From positions 62,001 to 126,000 of the forward strand of contig NZ_CAOJCM010000006.1 in NCBI RefSeq assembly GCF_948329825.1: a stretch of DNA of 64,000 bases, in the 5' to 3' direction. Below the pieces are notes generated by a model. That model was not told the origin of the DNA. It ran no database searches and saw only the letters and a program-made list of their open reading frames with translations. This stretch comes from Paenibacillus sp. JJ-100 (GTDB lineage: Bacteria; Bacillota; Bacilli; Paenibacillales; Paenibacillaceae). Below, piece after piece: positions 60,445 to 64,000 of the stretch. The translations under genes and the position numbers were made by a program. Each line of letters opens with the position of its first letter. Positions within the stretch are counted from its first letter, which is position 1.

Positions 60445-62736
60445 TTGAAGAGAAGTAAGAAAGTATTATCGAGCCTGACTGCCGCTTTCGTTGCATTTAA
60501 CGTGCTTGCGGTCTTTCCAGTACCTGTATCGGCTGCAGATGCGGCCAAAGTCAAATTGCGGATTATGGAAACGACGGACATTCACGACAATCTGATCAAC
60601 TACGATTATTATTCAGACAAAGCGACGGATCAATATGGACTGGCCAAAACAGCTACACTGATCAAGAAAGCCCGTGAAGAAGCGAAGAACAGCCTGTTGT
60701 TCGATAATGGTGACTTGATTCAAGGTAACCCGATGGGAGACTACGTAGCGAAGATTGATCCTCTGAAGAAGGGTGAGACTCACCCTGTATATAAAGCGAT
60801 GAACCTGCTCGATTACGATGCAGGCAACATCGGTAACCATGAATTCAACTATGGTCTCGATTTCCTCGACATGACATTAGAGGGAGCTAACTTCCCATAT
60901 ATCAATGCTAACGTATACGTAGACGATGGAGATCAAGACGAAAGCAATGATAAAAACTATTTTACACCTTACAAAATTCTCGACAGAAAAGTAACAGATG
61001 AAAATGGCAAGGAGCATACCATTAAAGTGGGTGTAATCGGCTTCGTTCCGCCGCAAATCATGCAATGGGACAGCGCTAACTTGGAAGGCAAGGTCATTGC
61101 CAAGGATATGATCGCTACTGCGAAAAAATTCATTCCAAAGATGAAAGCCGAAGGTGCAGATATTATCGTAGCCATCCCTCACTCCGGATTTGAAGAAATT
61201 CCGCAAACCGACTTGATGGAGAACTCCGTACTGTACCTGAGCCAAGTGGAAGGTATTAATGCTATTTTGTTTGGACATGCCCATAAAGTATTCCCTAGTG
61301 CGGACTTTGAAGGCAAAAAAGGTGTTGACCTTGAAAAAGGTACAATCAATGGCGTTCCTGCGGTAGAGCCCGGCTTCTGGGGGGATCATCTCGGAATCAT
61401 TGATCTGGATCTGGAGCAAGTGGACGGCAAATGGAAAGTTGTTGATTCCAGAACAGAAGCTCGTCCAATCTACGATGCAGCAAACAAAAAACCGCTGGTT
61501 GATGCGGATCAAGCGATTGTAGATGCGGTTCATGATGAACATGAGGGGACATTGGAATATGTACGTGGCCCGGTTGGTGAGACGACAGCGCCCATTAACA
61601 GTTTCTTTGCACTGGTACAGGATGACCCGTCTATTCAGATCGTAACGAATGCACAGAAATGGTACGTGGAAAAGAAATTGCAAGGTACTGACTATGAGAA
61701 CGTTCCAGTCCTGTCAGCGGGTGCACCTTTCAAAGCGGGCGGTCGTTCCGGTGCTTCCTACTACACCAACATTCCTAAAGGTACGATTGCGATCAAAAAC
61801 GTAGCAGACCTTTACGTTTATCCGAACACAGTACATGCTGTTATGGTGAGTGGTGCGGAGTTGAAAGAGTGGTTAGAATGGTCAGCAGGCCAATTCAACC
61901 AGATCGATCCAGCTAAAGGCGGTCAGCAAGAGCTGATTAATATGGATTTTCCAACGTATAACTTTGATGTGATCGATGGAGTAACCTATGAGATTGACGT
62001 GACTCAACCAGCCAAGTATGACAGCAAAGCAACGGTGGTCAATGCATCAGCAAGCCGTATCCAGAACTTGAGCTTCGAAGGCAAACCGGTTGACCCAGCA
62101 CAAAAATTCATCGTGGCAACCAATAACTACCGAGCATCCTCATCCAAATTGGCTAACCCGGACGGTAAACGGATCGTTCTGGCTGCACCGGATGAGAATC
62201 GACAAGTCATTATCGACTATATTCGTGAAAATAAAACGATAAACCCAGCGGCAGATGGCAACTGGTCACTGGCACCAATCAAACCTTCGGCAGGGGTCAC
62301 AGCCGCAGCGCTGAATGACCTTGAAGTCGTATTTGCTTCATCCCCAGATGCGAAGGAACTGGTTGAAGCAAATCCAGCAATGTCTTTTATCGGTACGAAT
62401 AAAGATGGTTTTGCAGAGTATGGATTAAAGCTCACAGGTGAGGTAGCACCAGCACCAACACCAGCACCAACACCAGAGCCGACTCCAGCACCATCACCAG
62501 AACCATCTCCAAAACCAGAACCGGCTCCAACACCGAAGCCAGCGCCATCATCTAAACCGCAGCCGGACAAACCTGCAACTACGAATAAAGTGGTGTATGT
62601 CGTGAAAAAAGGGGATAACTTGTATCGCATCGGCCTGAAATATGGTGTGGACTGGCGTAGACTTGCTCAAACAAACCAAATTATAAATGTGCATAATCTG
62701 AAGATCGGACAAAAAATTATTATTCCTGTTTCATAA
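60445..62736 (+). CDS. Secreted 2',3'-cyclic-nucleotide phosphodiesterase/5'-nucleotidase with LysM
   Basis: 763-residue exported enzyme. The signal peptide (KRSKKVLSSLTAAFVAFN...VSA) is followed by a metallophosphatase domain with DIHDN, NGDLIQGNP, GNHEFNYG, HSGFEEIP and GHAHKVFP, then a 5'-nucleotidase C-terminal domain (~residues 370-600) with GRSGASYYTNIP and NNYRASSSKL. A linker of Pro-Ala/Thr/Glu repeats (~670-715) leads to one LysM (VVKKGDNLYRIGLKYGVDW core), which should tether it to peptidoglycan. It frees nucleosides and phosphate outside the cell. The start is TTG 60445. Confidence 0.92.
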   Translation: MKRSKKVLSSLTAAFVAFNVLAVFPVPVSAADAAKVKLRIMETTDIHDNLINYDYYSDKATDQYGLAKTATLIKKAREEAKNSLLFDNGDLIQGNPMGDYVAKIDPLKKGETHPVYKAMNLLDYDAGNIGNHEFNYGLDFLDMTLEGANFPYINANVYVDDGDQDESNDKNYFTPYKILDRKVTDENGKEHTIKVGVIGFVPPQIMQWDSANLEGKVIAKDMIATAKKFIPKMKAEGADIIVAIPHSGFEEIPQTDLMENSVLYLSQVEGINAILFGHAHKVFPSADFEGKKGVDLEKGTINGVPAVEPGFWGDHLGIIDLDLEQVDGKWKVVDSRTEARPIYDAANKKPLVDADQAIVDAVHDEHEGTLEYVRGPVGETTAPINSFFALVQDDPSIQIVTNAQKWYVEKKLQGTDYENVPVLSAGAPFKAGGRSGASYYTNIPKGTIAIKNVADLYVYPNTVHAVMVSGAELKEWLEWSAGQFNQIDPAKGGQQELINMDFPTYNFDVIDGVTYEIDVTQPAKYDSKATVVNASASRIQNLSFEGKPVDPAQKFIVATNNYRASSSKLANPDGKRIVLAAPDENRQVIIDYIRENKTINPAADGNWSLAPIKPSAGVTAAALNDLEVVFASSPDAKELVEANPAMSFIGTNKDGFAEYGLKLTGEVAPAPTPAPTPEPTPAPSPEPSPKPEPAPTPKPAPSSKPQPDKPATTNKVVYVVKKGDNLYRIGLKYGVDWRRLAQTNQIINVHNLKIGQKIIIPVS

Positions 62737-62758
62737 CGTTTAGTAATGGGTAAAGTGT

Positions 62759-62797
62759 GAAAAGACTGACAGTCATCAGACTGTCAGTCTTTTTTTA
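62759..62797 (+). terminator. Rho-independent terminator
   Basis: AAAGACTGACAGTC and GACTGTCAGTCTTT form a perfect 14-bp stem across ATCA, followed by a T run. Confidence 0.92.
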
Positions 62798-62955
62798 TGA
62801 TGTGGGTGCATATAACTATTCCTGTAAACGTCATATAGTAAGTCATTAAAACATAAGGCTTGAGTTCGAGACCCGTGATATACTATTACCAAACTTTGGG
62901 CATTAAATTGATAACATTATTGACGTTACTACATAACTGGCAAGGGGGGTTCTAC

Positions 62956-64000
62956 ATGAATTGCAGTAGCTGCCGTCCAATCTATCCGAAAGAGGGTCAA
63001 GGTACGTTGTACTTGCGTCCCGTCTCCCCTGCTTTGGTGGAGGCACTGCAAACGATAGGGAGGCATGTTGAATATTCAGAAAAGGTGCTCTGGTTTCATT
63101 ATTCAGATGTGAATGAATTACAGGATCGGATTGAAGAAATTATTCATATGGAAGACATGTTATCGATCTCCCTAACTGTACAGATGAGATCCACAGTGGA
63201 TATGCCTATGGGAGAATTGGAGGGTGAGTGGATCAGCTTGTCCATGCAACACTCCAGAATTAAACATGCTGATACAGTGACTACGATATTGAAACGTCAA
63301 TTCAGCAGTTATATGCAGCCAATAGTAGATGCCTCAGAGAAGATTATTGGCTTCGAGTTTCTACTTCGTCCAGCTGAACATGGAAGAGCATTTAGCTCTT
63401 TTGAACTGTTTGAAGTAGCCCGAAAGACGGGACTTCATTCGTTTTTGGACCGGACTGCCCGCATTACGGCTATTGAAACCAGTGCGAAGTATCTGCCCTG
63501 CGGTGTTAAACGGTTCATTAATTTCTTGCCTTCTTCCATTTATAACCCTGAATATTGTCTGACACATACGTTTGAAGCGATTGAACGCCTTTCGCTGGAT
63601 CCGAAGGACTTCGTCTTTGAAGTCGTGGAGACGGAGCAGATTCAACATTTATCAATGTTGCAGCGTATCTTTGAGATATATCGTTCTCGCGGTATGTCCG
63701 TAGCCTTGGATGATGTCGGTGCCGGGTATTCGACGATTGAACTCATGAACCGGCTAGAACCGGATTTTATCAAGATTGATCGCAGTCTGATTGATCATTG
63801 CGATCAAGATCATACAAAACAGCAAAAAATTCTAACTATTGTCCAGGCATCTAAACGATTTGGTGGAAAAGTGCTGGCAGAGGGAATCGAACGCTTTGAG
63901 GAGTTTGCCTTCTGCCGTTCGGTTGGTATCGACCTTGGACAAGGGTATTATTTTGGTAAACCTGCAGCACACCCTCCAAATGGTCCGTACTTAGGCTCCG
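62956..64000 (+). CDS. EAL-domain cyclic di-GMP phosphodiesterase-like protein (partial)
   Basis: Visible part is 348 residues and the gene runs off the right edge. The first ~125 residues are unassigned and begin MNCSSCRPIYPKEGQG with a CxxC pair. An EAL domain follows: the signature is EFLLRP instead of EALLR, then FINFLPSSIYNP (Asn), FEVVETEQ (Glu), ALDDVGAGYST (Asp pair), FIKIDRSLI (Lys), LAEGIER and DLGQGYYFGKP. All catalytic acidic residues seem retained, so hydrolysis of c-di-GMP is plausible. ATG 62956 follows AAGGGGGG. It lies after the nucleotidase terminator, so it is a separate transcript. Confidence 0.88.
   Translation, partial: MNCSSCRPIYPKEGQGTLYLRPVSPALVEALQTIGRHVEYSEKVLWFHYSDVNELQDRIEEIIHMEDMLSISLTVQMRSTVDMPMGELEGEWISLSMQHSRIKHADTVTTILKRQFSSYMQPIVDASEKIIGFEFLLRPAEHGRAFSSFELFEVARKTGLHSFLDRTARITAIETSAKYLPCGVKRFINFLPSSIYNPEYCLTHTFEAIERLSLDPKDFVFEVVETEQIQHLSMLQRIFEIYRSRGMSVALDDVGAGYSTIELMNRLEPDFIKIDRSLIDHCDQDHTKQQKILTIVQASKRFGGKVLAEGIERFEEFAFCRSVGIDLGQGYYFGKPAAHPPNGPYLGS

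Noticed and set aside
60877-61683. 268-codon minus-strand frame inside the nucleotidase gene
   Set aside because: It is the shadow of a well-supported enzyme gene, has no ribosome site and no recognisable domain; its composition mirrors the sense codons.
62447-62575. CCAGCACCAACACCAG-like tandem repeats
   Set aside because: They encode the Pro-rich linker between the nucleotidase and LysM parts; not a CRISPR or regulatory repeat.
1-64000. CRISPR arrays, rRNA, tRNA, transposases, prophage genes, replication origin
   Set aside because: No repeat-spacer pattern, cloverleaf-like gene, transposase or phage gene was seen on reading; tRNA detection by eye is limited, so a single missed tRNA is possible.

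Overview
The window reads as an ordinary stretch of a Bacillota chromosome, most likely Paenibacillus or a close relative. The grounds are moderate GC, strong AGGAGG-type ribosome sites, frequent TTG and GTG starts, T-box and TPP leader RNAs, CcpA- and CsoR-type operators, and gene families typical of Paenibacillaceae (YcnI/YcnJ, NupNOPQ, YxdJKLM-YxeA, DUF445, DUF5317). The genus is inferred from content; there is no rRNA to confirm it. I saw no tRNA, rRNA, CRISPR array, transposase or prophage. Both ends cut through genes: a polar amino acid binding protein at the left and an EAL-domain protein at the right.

Layout. 1-1.4 kb: part of a polar amino acid ABC transporter. 1.8-4.5 kb: an intracellular GH28 pectinase-family enzyme convergent with an AraC regulator that carries a cre-like site. 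4.7-6.7 kb: a cupin and a DUF445 membrane protein. 6.9-11.9 kb: a lantibiotic-immunity-like (LanFEG) exporter with a YxeA-family protein, divergent from its response regulator and kinase. 12.3-16.1 kb: two tandem lipoprotein plus lipase cassettes and a small helical WXG-type protein; this is the most interesting locus. 16.2-18.8 kb: ycnI/ycnJ copper genes. 19.0-20.5 kb: a NarL-type two-component pair. 21.2-24.0 kb: a GGDEF/HD-GYP protein, an unlisted 34-residue peptide and a DUF5317 membrane protein. 24.2-25.6 kb: a secreted protein. 25.9-32.1 kb: nucleoside ABC transporter, a YuiH-like molybdoenzyme and a nucleoside phosphorylase.

32.2-34.1 kb: a secreted protein, a small acidic protein and a GNAT acetyltransferase. 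34.2-37.7 kb: csoR-copZ-copA with two CsoR-type operators. 37.9-40.6 kb: a YhgE-like membrane protein, TetR regulator and nitroreductase. 40.8-43.3 kb: a response regulator whose kinase has been reduced to a stub, divergent from an orphan solute-binding protein. 43.4-48.4 kb: a complete YxdJKLM-YxeA (BceRSAB-type) peptide-sensing and detoxification module. 48.6-53.1 kb: a TatD hydrolase and a TPP-riboswitch-controlled thiamine or thiamine-precursor ABC operon. 53.3-64.0 kb: small membrane proteins, a T-box-controlled and sequence-divergent seryl-tRNA synthetase, a Big_2 surface protein, a row of small enzymes (DUF952, DinB, histidine phosphatase, Nudix, PNPOx-like), a secreted nucleotidase with a LysM anchor, and the EAL protein.

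Themes. Envelope stress and competition genes are concentrated here: two antimicrobial-peptide exporters of different architecture each carry a YxeA-family protein, and a separate locus looks like a type VII secretion lipase toxin family with C-terminal rather than N-terminal targeting domains, paired with lipoprotein immunity candidates. Copper handling occurs at two separate loci. Nucleoside scavenging is represented by an extracellular nucleotidase and by an import plus phosphorolysis operon. Cyclic di-GMP synthesis and breakdown domains occur in two proteins.
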